Shown: positions 43,490 to 54,159, numbered from the stretch's first letter. The stretch: 64,000 nt of DNA from Limnanthes douglasii subsp. nivea (GCA_036936605.1 JAUPFV010000002.1:128014376-128078375); one strand, 5' to 3'. Numbers and translations are program-made. The notes: generated from the letters alone by a model not told the origin.

Positions 43490-46463
43490 ATGTTAACAGC
43501 TAGGAACGCTTTAATCTAAGGCGGGTGACTTAATCTATCAGAGTTAGAAAAGGCACAAGAAGTTGAACGGGAAAGGCGCATTACTGCAGGCCTACCTACT
43601 TTCCCTGTCAACAAACCATAAATCCCAAACACAGAGCCTAATCAGGGCTCTTCTTCAACCAGAAGTGTTAAACCGAGGAGATTGTTTCAAACCAACCTTT
43701 CTCCTATTGTTTCAGGTTCGTCGGTTCAAGAATCAGAGCCCACTGTTGAACCAGGGCAAGCAGTTACCAGTTTCAAGAGGCCTTCCCCATTTATCGCCAT
43801 GGGGTCAGATGCAGATGTCTCTCATAATAAACTAGTTGATCAGAGAAGAGGTCTCCTGGTAAAAGGGCAGGCTTCAAAAGGTACACCTTTAAAATCAGGG
43901 GCCAAAGACAGCAACACGGGGTCAGAGGCACCCATAAAAGTTCCTAAGGACAAGTTGTCCGGACCGGAGGCATCTAGCTCAAGCCTCCAAAAATAAACCA
44001 CCGCATATGAGCCCCAGTCGGAGGTCAGAGTTCAGGAAAGCATTGAAGCCCAACAGTCCGGAGGTCAGACTGAACCAACTCTTAACTCCTCTCACCCAAA
44101 ATCAACTGAAAACCCCTCCTTGGTAATGGAGGAAGTAATGGAGGACCTCTATTGAAGAGGCTCCGTTTGAGTCCAAAGTCTCCGGACAAACGAGTGATGC
44201 TGGTGCTGCCAAGAAAGATAAAGGCAAAGAAAAGCTATGCCTAAGGCATCCGGATCTGCCAGAGATCCTTAAGGGAAAAGTTGGACCCTGTTTCCACAAG
44301 GTCAGTGTTAAGTATTTACTTGCTTTGCAAAAAATTAATTATACCTTCATCCACACAGCCGAACTGGGTCGGATACGAACAAAGTGGGGGATTCCAGAGA
44401 ATGTAAAAATAAGGATCCCAATAGACCCTGAAACTCTGATGGACTGCAAGCTCAGTGAAGTAGTTATCTTCACTGAACTTTTTAACTGGGGACTAAGGTT
44501 TCCCTTAGATCCGGAGATAGTCAAATATTTCCACCTCATCAAGCTCTGCCCAAGTCAACTGAGCCCTAATTCCTGGTACACTCTCATGGCCTGTATCATG
44601 GCTTCCAGGCTCTCCGGAGTTCCTCTTCCGATGGAGGAATTCGCTGCTGTGGCCAGCCTCTACAGAAACCTCCATATCCCCTTCTATCACTTCAACATGG
44701 GTGATAACTATAAAGCAGTGGATGACCTGCTCGAGTCGGAGAGAAATTGGAGGACTCACTTCTTGTTCGTGAGTGGCGCTTGGGAGAATGGGAGGAAGAT
44801 CAAAGCCGGAGTTAACCCGAGTCTCCTCACCAGCAGGTGGCAAAGTGATAGTAAGAATCCCACCTTACATTCTCATTTTTATTTTTAGTAAATTTGTTTA
44901 ACTGACTTGTCTTGTCTTTTTCTCTTTTTTTTTGTTTCTTGACAGTGCTGCCTAAAGATTTCAATGACTACTTAAAGGCCGGGCAGATCACTTGCACCAA
45001 GATAAACACTTGGGTTGCTGAAAAGTGGGATAATCGCTTCCACAATGCCTTTACTGGAGGCAATCTTGCAAGGTCTCACCTCTGGAACACTACTGGCCGG
45101 AGGGACTTTACTTTGGAGGAACTTACCGATCCACCCCCTCTGGATTTAGTCCTTAAAAGTACATGCACCGACGGGTCAATGTATTTACCTGGTCGAGCCA
45201 AGGCCCCAAGTAAGATGAAAGGCAAAAAAGGGAAGGGCAAGAAGAATGTGGTTGAAGCTAACCCCACCGAAGCGGAGGAAACTGCTCCAACAAACCAAGA
45301 GGGGCCAATTCCAAGTCAGAACGATGCTGCTCTTCTAGAAGTTGTGGAGCACGAGAGTACCAGGGAAGAGGCAGGATCTCCAAAACCTCCAAGGGTTCCT
45401 AAGAGAGACAGGAAACGTGGAGGAGAAAGCAAGGACAGGAAGGCCAAGAAGAAAAAGACCTCCAAGGGTGATAAACTTTCTGTCCGGCCTCTGGAGCCCC
45501 TCCCTCCTGTTGACCTTACTGATCCAACAAGAGCAGAAGAGATCCCCGGTGACTTTCAAACCAATGAGGTTGGAGGAGGAGACATCAGTATTGACGGTGT
45601 CGACATTACAGGGCTTGAGGGACTTGGTGACTACTTTGAAAACCTCCCCAGAGATGAATTTGTTGGGCCCTACCTCCCTCCAAGCACTTCGAACACCGTT
45701 ACCTTCAAATGGTAAATCTTTCACCGTTTCAAGTGAAAGAGATGCTATAACTCACTCTATATTGAGTAATATTCAGCCAGTGCTGGTTCTGGAGAAACAA
45801 GTGCAAGGTCAGTCACCAATCATTACTGCCCTTAATTCTGACAAGGAGAGATTGTCTGGAGACCTCCTTATTGCTAACCAAAACGCTGATGTTTTGAAGA
45901 GAGAAAATGAGGAGTTAAAGAAGAGCCAGGAGGGTTGGGTCACAAAGGTAGCTTCCCTAGAAGATACTATCAAAGACCTCTGGGCAAAGCAGTCCGGGTT
46001 GGAGAAAGATCTCTCCTCTTCGAAAGAGGAGATGAAGGCCAAGGACCAAGTCATCCATACTTTGACCAATGACAAGATCCCACTCGAGGACTCGGTGTCT
46101 AAGGATACAGAGGAAAGAGCTGATCTGCTAAGGGAGCAAGAGGCAAAAATACAAGCCAAGATTGACGCTTATGCCAACAATGTAATAGATACTCAGGAGG
46201 AGATGTATGCGAGAGTGAAGTCGGACATGGTCTTGCTCTTTCACGAAAAGTTCCCGAAGAGAAATCTGGGAGATTTGTGGACTTATGTAGAGTACGAAGA
46301 CCTTCCCTTCCACACTATGGCTGATGGAGACTTGCATGATTATTCTAGTGCTGACTCATCCGATGAGGAAAAGAACATCGGGGAGAGTCCAAATGAGGAG
46401 AACGATGACCTCAAGAAGAAGAAGACGAGTGAGGCTGAGCCATCTTCAAAGGCTCAGTCTTAG
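43490..46463 (+). pseudogene. Antisense accessory gene of G4 (PF04195-like domain, basic stretch, coiled coil, acidic tail)
   Basis: The gene lies opposite to gag-pol, between integrase and the 3' LTR. The conserved start is ATG 43490 (MLTARNALI), soon interrupted by TAA 43517 and a TGA. Domains in order: Ser/Pro-rich linker; PF04195-like domain at about 44325-44830 (LFNWGLRFPLDPEI, PSQLSPNSWYTLM); a probable 95-bp intron; a second domain at 44946-45210 (WVAEKWDNRFHNAF, LWNTTGRRDFTLEELTDPPP); basic KKKKTSKG-type stretch at about 45420-45470, a candidate nuclear signal; coiled coil at about 45820-46200; and an acidic tail, YEDLPFHTMADGD then DSSDEE, to TAG 46461. A one-base frameshift near 45706-45712 separates the last two parts. 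G3 has homologous parts in the same order. Function is unknown; long preserved stretches suggest past selection. Such antisense ORFs are known in Grande/Retand-like elements. Confidence 0.82.
44851..44945 (+). other. Probable spliceosomal intron in the G4 antisense gene
   Basis: Donor GTAAGA (44851), branch-like CTGAC (about 44902), a long T-rich run and acceptor TTGACAG (44945) give a 95-bp intron of normal plant size. Its removal keeps the reading frame between the PF04195-like domain and the second domain. G1 and G3 show T-rich acceptor-like sequence at the same position, but their aligned donor has AT for GT. Confidence 0.6.
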
Positions 46464-46489
46464 AGTAATTATCTTTTGTTTTGTTTTGA

Positions 46490-46600
46490 TTGAAACAAAG
46501 TCCTTGGATGGCCAAGGCATTTTATAACTACGTCCGGTGTTCGACCGGATAGATCTGTTTGTTTTGACAACTTAAAGTCCTTGAATGACCAAGGCACATC
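46490..46600 (+). repeat. Repeated hairpin motif in the 3' UTR of the G4 antisense gene
   Basis: AAAGTCCTTGGATGGCCAAG (46496) and AAAGTCCTTGAATGACCAAG (46574) lie about 77 bp apart. Each can form a short stem (CCTTGG with CCAAGG in the first). G3 has a related minus-strand copy at 58375-58400. The rest of 46464-46970 is spacer with GTGTTTAAA words and no gene. Confidence 0.65.
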
Positions 46601-46969
46601 GGTTATTTTAATGGATGTCTTTATTTTGCACAGCTCTTGCATTCTTTCATAGTTTTTTTTCAATTTTGGTGGCTAGTGTTTAAACAACCCTTAGTTATTT
46701 CATAAATATTCTAACGTGAGAGTGTTTAAATTCTCTGATGACGAATGTTTAAGTAGTCATCATTCCTTTAATTCAATCCGGCCGGTGTTTAAACAAAAAT
46801 TTGTCAAGAAAAAAAGTAAGAACACTCCGAATTTTTAAGAAGGCATCAAATTTTATAAAAGAGCCCGGACACCTCATTAAAACCTCCTTGCGCCACCAGG
46901 GTAGGAAATAGTATTCCCCCAAATATTTACATGGACTTTTAAACAAGTAAATATTTACATAGTTTCTAC

Positions 46970-48200
46970 TCCAAGTACATCCGGAGGTGCTCAATATTCC
47001 AAGGGTGATTCAAAACCCTTCCATCCTTGTCTTCTAGCCAGTATGTCCCAGGTTTAAGCCTTTCAATGACCATATAGGGTCCTTCCCAAGTTGGGGCTAG
47101 TTTTCAGAGCAGCTTCTCTTTAGTGTGTAAGAAGACTTTCCTTAACACCTTATCCCCCGGCTGAAAATCTCTCTTTTTAACTTTGGAAGCAAACCTTCTT
47201 CTCATCAAACCTTGATAGTGCACAGCTCTAAGGTGTGCCTTAACTCTTCTTTCCTCTATCAAATCAAGTTGACCTCGGATAGCCCCATCGTTAGCGTGTT
47301 CGGAGAAATTATGAACTCGAAATGAAGGGAGAGTTGCTTTTATGGGAGCTATGGCATCCATCCCATAGACCAAGGCAAAAGGTGACTCTTGTGTTGCAGC
47401 CCCAGGTGTAGTCCGGTAAGCCCACAAAACCTCTTGTAAATAACTAGGCCATTTTCTAGCAGCCCCTTCTAAATTTTTCTTCAAACCGTACAGTATAGTT
47501 CTGTTAGCCACTTCAACCTGACCATTTGCTTGCGGGAGGAAAGGTGAAGAGAAACAATGTTGTATACCTCTAGAGGAACATAAACTCTCTATTTCCTTAT
47601 TGTCGAACTGTGGCCCATTGTCTGTTGCTATCTTCTCTGGAATTCCAAATCTGCAACAGATATTGGATAAAATGAATTTTATGACAGCTTTTGATGTTGT
47701 ACCTGCCAATGGGGCTGCTTTGATCCACTTCGAAAAATAATCAATAGCAACAATTATTGTCTTGCGTCCTCTGGATGCCATAGGTAGAGGTCCCACCAAA
47801 TCCAACCCCCATCGAGCAAAAGGTATAGGCTCAGAAATTGACTCTAAAGGGATGGCTGGGATATGAATTTCATTGCTATATCTCTGGCATGGGTCACACT
47901 TCCTCACCAGCTCCTTAGCATCTTGCTTTATAGAGGGCCAATAATAACCAGCCAATAATAACCAGCCAATAAAACTCTCCTTGTTAGAGCCCTGAATCCA
48001 CAGTGAGCTGATCCCTCACCATCATGTAATTCGGAGAGGACTACTTGAGATTCATCAACCCCCAAACATCGTAAGAGGGGTTTACTGTAAGACTTATTAT
48101 AAAGAACATCTCTTAGTATGATAAAACCATGAGCCTTGTACTTTATTTTCTTGTTATTGACTTATCCGGAGGCAAGATGCCACCAGAGAGATATTGAAGA
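46970..48200 (-). pseudogene. G4 integrase
   Basis: The longest open piece (47104-47955) carries the zinc-binding CDPCQRY, the core with WGLDLVGPLP, VAIDYFSKWIKAAPL, TDNGPQFD and NGQVEVANRT (catalytic D, D, E all present), and LWAYRTTPGAATQESPFALV. A small duplication at 47941-47965 doubles an AGYYW segment. The C-terminal domain continues to about 46970 (TWEGPYMV, WNIEHLRMYLE) after a stop at about 47106. Integrase joins the cDNA to host DNA. The core looks intact, but the full polyprotein is not. Confidence 0.92.
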
Positions 48201-48498
48201 AGAGGAAACCTCCAATCTTGAGGTTGTTTCATCTGTATATCGAAGCTTTCTTCCTCCTTACCCATATTGAGTTGAATGGAAAGTTACTCCAACACATGGA
48301 TCCAAGGGTATGATTCAGTATAGGATATGGTTGCCAAGGAGTCTGCTAGTTCATTTTATGTTCGGGGTATGTGCTCATAAACAATAATCTTGAACTTATG
48401 TGCCACATCTTTGAGAAGAAGTAAGTATTTTATTAGCTGCTCCTTTTTTGCTTCAGATTGAACTTGCGCATAATGGATAAGAAGCTGGGAATCGCTCA

Positions 48499-50121
48499 TC
48501 AACTTGACCCTCTTGGCTCCACAAATACAGAAGCCCTAAAAGCAAAACATATAGCTTGGTATATTTTGTCACCATATGGAGAGGTCAAGCATACCCCTGC
48601 ACCACATCCCATAGTACTTGATCCACCATTAGTCCGGACGACCCATACCTTTTTATCTTTCACATCAGTTGCCTGCTCTGTATCCCTATTTGAATGGAAT
48701 TCAACTAAGAAATCAGCCACAGCTTGGGCTTTGATTGCTGTTCGAGGAGCAAAATCAATATCGAAGTCCCCCAGTTCCACTGACCACTTAGTCATTCTAC
48801 TCGAAATATCTGCCTTTTGTAGAACGTTTTTCAAGGGATATGATGTCCGAACAATAATAGGATGAGCCTGAAAATAAGGCCTCATCTTCCTAGCAGCAAT
48901 TACCAGGGCTAGTGCTAACTTTTCAAGATTTAGATAGCGTTTTTTTGCATCTATCAAGCTCTTGCTGATGTAATACACTGGACAGGGATAATTATCCACC
49001 TCTCTCACCAACACAGCACTTATGGCACAACTGGAAACTGCCAAGTATATGAAAAGAGTCTCTCCATCAATAGGTTTATATAAAGTCTTGGGGGAGGACA
49101 TATATTTTTTAATTTCATTAAAAGCCTCATCACATTATGAAGTCCAATCGAATCCCTTTGCACCTTTTAAAGTTTGAAAGAACGGGGCACACCTGTCCGA
49201 AGACCTTGAGATGAATCGATTTAACGCAGCCAACCTCCCAGTCAACCATTGTACTTCTTTAATATTCCGAGGTGGCTCCATCTGGAATAAAGCATTAAGA
49301 TGGTCCGGATCGGGCTGTATCCCTTGCTCACTTATTATGTACCCTAGGAATTTTCCGGACTGTACTCCGAACACACACTTTTCTGGATTTAGTTTCAAAT
49401 TTACTTTTACTAAGTTAGTAAAAGTTTCTTGGAGATCTGCCAAGTGTAGCTCTTCGTCCACACTTTTAACCATCATGTCATCGATGTATACTTCCATATT
49501 TCTTCCAATTTGATCAGCAAAGGCTTTGTTTACTAACCTCTGATAGGTAGCCCCATCATTTTTTAACCCAAATGGCATCACCTTGTAACAATGAAGGCCC
49601 CTATCAGTAACAAACGTGGTATGCTCCTGATCCTTTGGATCTACTTGAATCTGGTTATACCCGGAGAAGACATCCATGAAAGATAGTAGCTTATTCCCAG
49701 ATGTAGAATCCACCAGCTGATCAATCCGAGGGACAGGGTATAAATCCTTTGGGCAAGCCCTGTTGAGATCTGTAAAAACAATACACATACGCCACTTGCC
49801 ATTTTTCTTTTTCACCAAGACCGGATTGGCTATCTATAAAGGATACTGAGACTCCTTTATGTGCCCCATTTTGGTAAGTCTGTCGAGTTCTTGAACTATG
49901 ACATTAGCCTTTTCTTTTGAAAAAGCTCTTCTCTTTTGTACTACGGGTGCTATGTCTCTTCGGATGGACAGTTGGTGTGATATAATATCTGTTGGTACCC
50001 CGGTAACATCAGCATTGCACCAAGCAAAAACATGTTGGTGGTCTTTTAGGAACTTCAACATTTTACCCTTCAGTTCGGATGCCATTTTGGACCTTTTCTT
50101 AACATTTTTTCCCTCTTCCAA
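48499..50121 (-). pseudogene. G4 reverse transcriptase, RNase H and second RNase H
   Basis: RT motifs: WRMCIVFTDLNRACPKD, FMDVFSGYNQIQVD, MPFGLKNDGATYQRL and catalytic YIDDMMVK (about 49485). The thumb follows (FLGYIISEQGIQPDPDHLN). Ty3-type RNase H spans about 49100-48740 (ISKSLIDAKKRYLNLEKLALAL). A second RNase H begins at about 48660, but its first catalytic Asp is Asn (RTNGGSS, against RTDGGSS in G3), and it soon runs off frame. Stops at 49834 (TAG at a conserved Trp) and 49135 (TAA at a conserved Gln) break the polyprotein. Two RNase H domains place G4 in the Tat lineage. Confidence 0.93.
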
Positions 50122-50217
50122 AGAATGTGTTTCGATTTCCTCAACTGGTATTAAAACTCCAGGGGTCTCTCTGGGGTCATCAATTTCACCCTCACCCCCA
50201 GAAATCCCCTCAAACTG

Positions 50218-51621
50218 CTATTCTTCATTGATACGAACTGCTCCCAACGCCCGAGGAGCCAGTGCTGTTGCATAACACACTCTTGCAATCTTTTGGCTGC
50301 TCCGAACAACTCCCACTTGTCCTTGCACAGCATATTTCAAACATTGATGAACTGTTGAGGCCACTGCATGCATCATAGAGAGCCAAGACCTCCCTCGAAT
50401 AGCATTATAACAAGTGGCACAATCCACTACGACACACAGTATTCTAACCATCTTCTTAAAAGGGCCCTTGCCCAACAAAACTTCCTCTTCGAACTCCCCG
50501 ATCACATTTGTTGAGCTTCCAGTGAAACCCATAATTGACCTGTTCGAATGCTGAATTACCGCAGGGTTTTTCATCTTTTTGTAGGAAGTTAAAAAGAGGA
50601 TATTGGCTGAACTCCCAGTATCCACCAAAATTCGTCTTACGTCATTGCCCCCAATGGATGCTCCTATGAAAACAGCATATTCATGAGGACCTGCTATATC
50701 CCTCAAGTCATCCTCATCGAACACAATGAAGGGAAATGGAATCTGCGATTGATATAAAGTCATGCCTCCCTCCAGTTGGGTAGCTAAAGTATGAATATGC
50801 CTCTTCCTCGAAGAAGCAGTGGGTGCTGTCATGGTATCCCCTCCGAATATTGTGAGTGACTCGAAAAAGTTAATAAGCCCGGACACTGTTTTACAACATT
50901 CCTCAATGGCACCCACTCTGTTTCGAGTTCGATCAGGGTCTAAGTACTCTGACTCTACATCGAATCTCTCGATTATCACTATGGCTCCCTCCGGAGCGGA
51001 TGTGCTTGCATTGTTTGGACCAGGCCGATGAGCATTATCAGGCCTATTTCCTCCTCTTCTTTTAACATATGATCCCAACTTTCCTCTTTTAATCAAATTA
51101 TGGACTTCTTGCTTTAAAGCAATACAATCCTCAGTGGTATGGCCAGTATCATTATGGTACTGACAGAAGGAATTTTTACGATGCTCCCTAGGAGATTGTA
51201 GTGCAGCCGGTCTTCTATAGTGTACTTCTTCCTTTGTTTTGTCATAAATGGTGGCTACAATTTCTTTTAACTCAGCAAACCACTCCGGTTGAACCCAAGG
51301 CCCTCTCTTATTTCTAGATTGCTGACTCTGGGCAGGCGCAGCTGGCTGAGACTGAGCTTTAGCGTTGTTATGACCCTGCCCGGTCTCCCTTGCCTTGTTC
51401 CCGGACTGATTTTGGTTGGGGTTTGGTGCAACCGGGGAAGACCTCACCTGCATGTGCACCCTAGTTTTCTTTATTTCATCCACGTTAATTTGCTTTCCAA
51501 CCTGATTCAGTAAACCTCCCCATGTCATGGCCTTTTTTCTGGTCACTGAATCAACCAAATTTCCAGGGTTTAAGCCCTGCCTCAGAGAAGCTATTGCTAC
51601 TTTCTCGAAGCAATCAGCCAA
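50218..51621 (-). CDS. G4 gag C-terminal region and aspartic protease
   Basis: A 467-residue open frame. It begins at the end of gag (FEKVAIASLRQGLNPGNLVD), continues through a Gln/Asn/Pro-rich linker and a knuckle-like CQYHNDTGHTTEDC (about 51170), and ends with the retroviral-type protease: FIGASIGGNDVRRILVDTGS at about 50660-50620 (catalytic DTG present) and IRGRSWLSMM near 50395. It ends at TAG 50218, followed by CAG TTT; the frame then continues without shift into RT. That stop may be a regulated gag-pro/pol boundary rather than damage. The ATG at 51621 is internal; the true start is in the upstream gag segment, now one base out of frame. Confidence 0.85.
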   Translation of the reverse strand: MADCFEKVAIASLRQGLNPGNLVDSVTRKKAMTWGGLLNQVGKQINVDEIKKTRVHMQVRSSPVAPNPNQNQSGNKARETGQGHNNAKAQSQPAAPAQSQQSRNKRGPWVQPEWFAELKEIVATIYDKTKEEVHYRRPAALQSPREHRKNSFCQYHNDTGHTTEDCIALKQEVHNLIKRGKLGSYVKRRGGNRPDNAHRPGPNNASTSAPEGAIVIIERFDVESEYLDPDRTRNRVGAIEECCKTVSGLINFFESLTIFGGDTMTAPTASSRKRHIHTLATQLEGGMTLYQSQIPFPFIVFDEDDLRDIAGPHEYAVFIGASIGGNDVRRILVDTGSSANILFLTSYKKMKNPAVIQHSNRSIMGFTGSSTNVIGEFEEEVLLGKGPFKKMVRILCVVVDCATCYNAIRGRSWLSMMHAVASTVHQCLKYAVQGQVGVVRSSQKIARVCYATALAPRALGAVRINEE

Positions 51622-52549
51622 AGCGACTTATATATTCCTTCAGAGATTCATTCGGTTCTTGGGCACAATGGATAATTGTATCTCCATTGCCCTTCACCTC
51701 CTTACTTCCAACAAACTGCCTCTGGAAGGCCACCCAAAAGGTATCGAAATTTCTGATGCACCCCTGTGGTAGGTTGTTATACCACTTCAGGGCACTCCCC
51801 GTAAAAGACTGGGAGAATGCTCTACAAAGCAACTTATCGTCATCATCGAAATTCATCATAAATTTTTTGAATTGTTCCAAGTGATTGTCCGGGTCTTTAC
51901 TGCCATCGTATTTTTCCATCTTCGTGTTATCGAACCTCTTAGGGAGGTTCCCGGACAGGATCTTGGAAGACAATGGAGATTGTCTCCAATTCCAGCCACT
52001 ACTGAAAACAATATCCTCGTTAGGAGTTGCAAAGATACCTGGCTCATCATGGAAGGCAAAAGGATCCACCAGCATCCGGTCTATGTGTCTCCGGCTATGA
52101 GATGATCCTTTGCCTATATGTCTATTTAACTTTCCATGCCTATCCTTTTTTCTTGAATACTTCTTAACCAACTTTTGTTTTTTTTAGATCGGCCCTCATC
52201 ACTGATGGAGGACAAGGATTCTTCAACTCCATCTTCGCCCGAAGAGCTACTGGAAGATTCTGAGTCTGAATCAGAACTCTCCACCGGCTTGGACCGGTGA
52301 GACTTTTTTGGAGCTAGCATGAGTCTTCTTTGTACTCACATGGGTCTTCGAAGGCTCATGCTCTCTAGGGTTGTCAGTATGATGAGAAACTGATGCCTTT
52401 GACTTCTCTTTTATGCCCATATTTTCCTTCTATGCCCTCAGAGCTTCTATCTCGCCCTTTAATCTATCACGCTCCTCGATGGTATATTCATCATTTTCCC
52501 CCACCACTTCAAGCAAAGCTGGTAGTACTTCTGGTATGTCCGGATTCAT
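51614..52549 (-). pseudogene. G4 gag, N-terminal and core part
   Basis: The likely start is ATG 52549 (MNPDIPEVLPALLE), 50 bp after the PBS; a TAG near 52433 and a frame change near 52150 break it. The main piece (51614-52171) contains MLVDPFAFHDEPGIFATPNE, NWRQSPLSSKILSGNLPKRF, then a Retrotrans_gag core (ALKWYNNLP, FWVAFQRQFVG, ESLKEYISRF). It ends where G3 has about 13 extra bases, so the shift into the next frame is a deletion. An Asp/Ser/Glu-rich segment at 52200-52290 is shared with G3. Confidence 0.9.
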
Positions 52550-52600
52550 TCAGACTGATTTTTCTAATGGTTTTGAATGCTAGATTCAGGCACCGTCGCA

Positions 52601-52618
52601 CTCCCACTGTGGTCGCCA
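52601..52618 (-). other. Primer binding site of G4
   Basis: TGGCGACCACAGTGGGAG on the minus strand, three bases inside the 5' LTR end. The tRNA was not assigned. Confidence 0.88.
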
Positions 52619-52621
52619 ATT

Positions 52622-53041
52622 TGGTGTGGTTTATTTTTGTATGAGGGTAAGTTTGTAACTTTTGTTTAGAGTTTTGTGGAATTTTGAGAGTATTTAATGT
52701 TTGGGTAGAATATAGAGGGAGAATTGAGCTGTCTGGTTGTATTTAATTTTCATTACCCTCGTTTAATGTTGGTGGTTGGGTATTTATACCCTTATATTTG
52801 GGCCTCATGGGCTTTCTGGCCGTGTTTAATGGATTCGGGTCGAGTTTAAAGACACATTAGTTCTAAGTAAGTAAATAGACAGCTTAGTCAAAAAGTGATT
52901 AGGTTTTAAGTACTTTAGTTCTGTTCGAATAGTTCAGTCGATGATAGCTGTCCGAACTACCCCTGTCCGGTGAGGTGGACATTGTCCGAATTGACCCTGT
53001 TTGGTTCCCAAAAAGTGTGGTGACAGAATCCAGACTCATCA
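52622..53041 (-). repeat. 5' LTR of G4
   Basis: 420 bp, ends TGGTG and CATCA on the plus strand, with the TSD GCTTT at 53042-53046. The likely gag-pol promoter includes GTATAAATAC on the minus strand at 52780-52789. Confidence 0.95.
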
Positions 53042-53046
53042 GCTTT

Positions 53047-54110
53047 GTCGGGTTTTTTCACAAACCTTTAAAGGAAGTTCCCTCAAATCATATAATAACA
53101 TCCCCAGGGATCTATAAAGAACTTTGATATGTTCTGGTTTGCTTTCCGAAGACAGTTCGTAGGAACTAAAGAGGTTAAAGGGAATGGGGACATGATATCG
53201 TTATTCCCAGGAACCGAACGAGTCTTTAAAAGAATACATAAGTAGGTTTATGAATACAAATAATGGGTTGGGTGACTATTTTGAACAAGTGGCCATTGCC
53301 GCTTTGAGATATGTCCTGAATCTGGGTGAATTAGCCGATTCGGTGACTAGGAAAAAAACGATGACTTTTGGGGGGCTATTAAACCAAGTTGGAAAAAAAT
53401 CACGGTTGAAGAAACTAAAAATCACGGCTATTAAACTAAAAAATCACGTCAGAACAAATCGGTTGCTTCCCTACCAGCAACACAACCAACTGCTTAGTCC
53501 GGATATAAACCAAAAGAGTCTGCACAGGGATCTAACCAGACCTAGGAAAATTAGTCTAACCAAAACCAGTTAGGCAGAAATAAAGTAAGGGTCCTTGGGT
53601 TCAACCTGAATAGTTTGCTGAGCTAGGGGAGTGTGTAGCAATAATTTATGATAAGACAAAAAAATGAGGTTCATTTTAGAGCCCCAACCCCATTATAGTC
53701 TCCTAGGGAGACCCAAAGTACTCGCTATTCTAAGTGCCATAACGATGTGGGTCACGACACAAATGATTGTATAGCGCTAAAACAGGAAGTACAAAATCTC
53801 ATTGAAACGGGAAAGATGGGTGCCTTCGTTAAAAAGAAAGGGAACAATAGACCAAGAACCAGTGCACCTCGAACACCTTCATCAGCTGCTCCAAGAACTT
53901 TGAGACAAGAAGACACTATGATGATTGTTGAAAGATTTGACGTTGATAATGAATATCTTGATCCTGATCCAGACCGGAATCAAGTGGAGGTTATAGTGGA
54001 CAAATCAGCTAATGTTTCCGATCTGGTACAGTTTTTTGAATCTTTCACCATATTGAGGGGACACTGTAACAACACCTTCGACTTGTTCAAGAAAAAGTCA
54101 TGTTAACAGT
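53047..54110 (+). pseudogene. G3 gag, part after the G4 insertion
   Basis: Continues the Retrotrans_gag core (FCRVFSQTFKGS, FWFAFRRQFVGTKEVKGNG), then YFEQVAIAALRYVLNLGELA (53277-53336), a linker, and a knuckle-like CHNDVGHDTNDC (about 53732-53770). Stops include TAG 53611 at a conserved Trp. The rest up to 54100 parallels the pre-protease part of G4 (MMIVERFDVDNEYLDPD). Confidence 0.88.
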
Positions 54111-54159
54111 TTGACTAACCAAGTGGAAGGAAAGATGTCGACATAATTTTGCCAAACTA

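Larger units (their letters stand above)
42624..53041 (-). mobile_element. Complete Ty3/gypsy Tat-type element G4, nested in G3 in opposite orientation
   Basis: LTRs at 42624-43044 and 52622-53041 and the TSD GCTTT (42619-42623 and 53042-53046) define a 10.4-kb element. On the minus strand: 5' LTR, PBS, gag, protease, RT, RNase H, second RNase H, integrase, spacer, an accessory gene on the plus strand, polypurine tract (AAAAAAGGGG, 43049-43058), 3' LTR. By eye the LTRs differ at about 20 of 420 positions, so the insertion is not very recent. Most coding parts are still readable. Confidence 0.96.

Noticed and set aside
51610..51630. Programmed frameshift between two parts of G4 gag
   Set aside because: G3 is continuous here and has about 13 more bases, so a deletion in G4 explains the frame change.
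53042..53250. Reading the 420-bp repeats at 42624 and 52622 as LTRs of the plus-strand element
   Set aside because: The PBS and polypurine tract lie inside the repeats only when read on the minus strand, so they belong to the minus-strand element G4.
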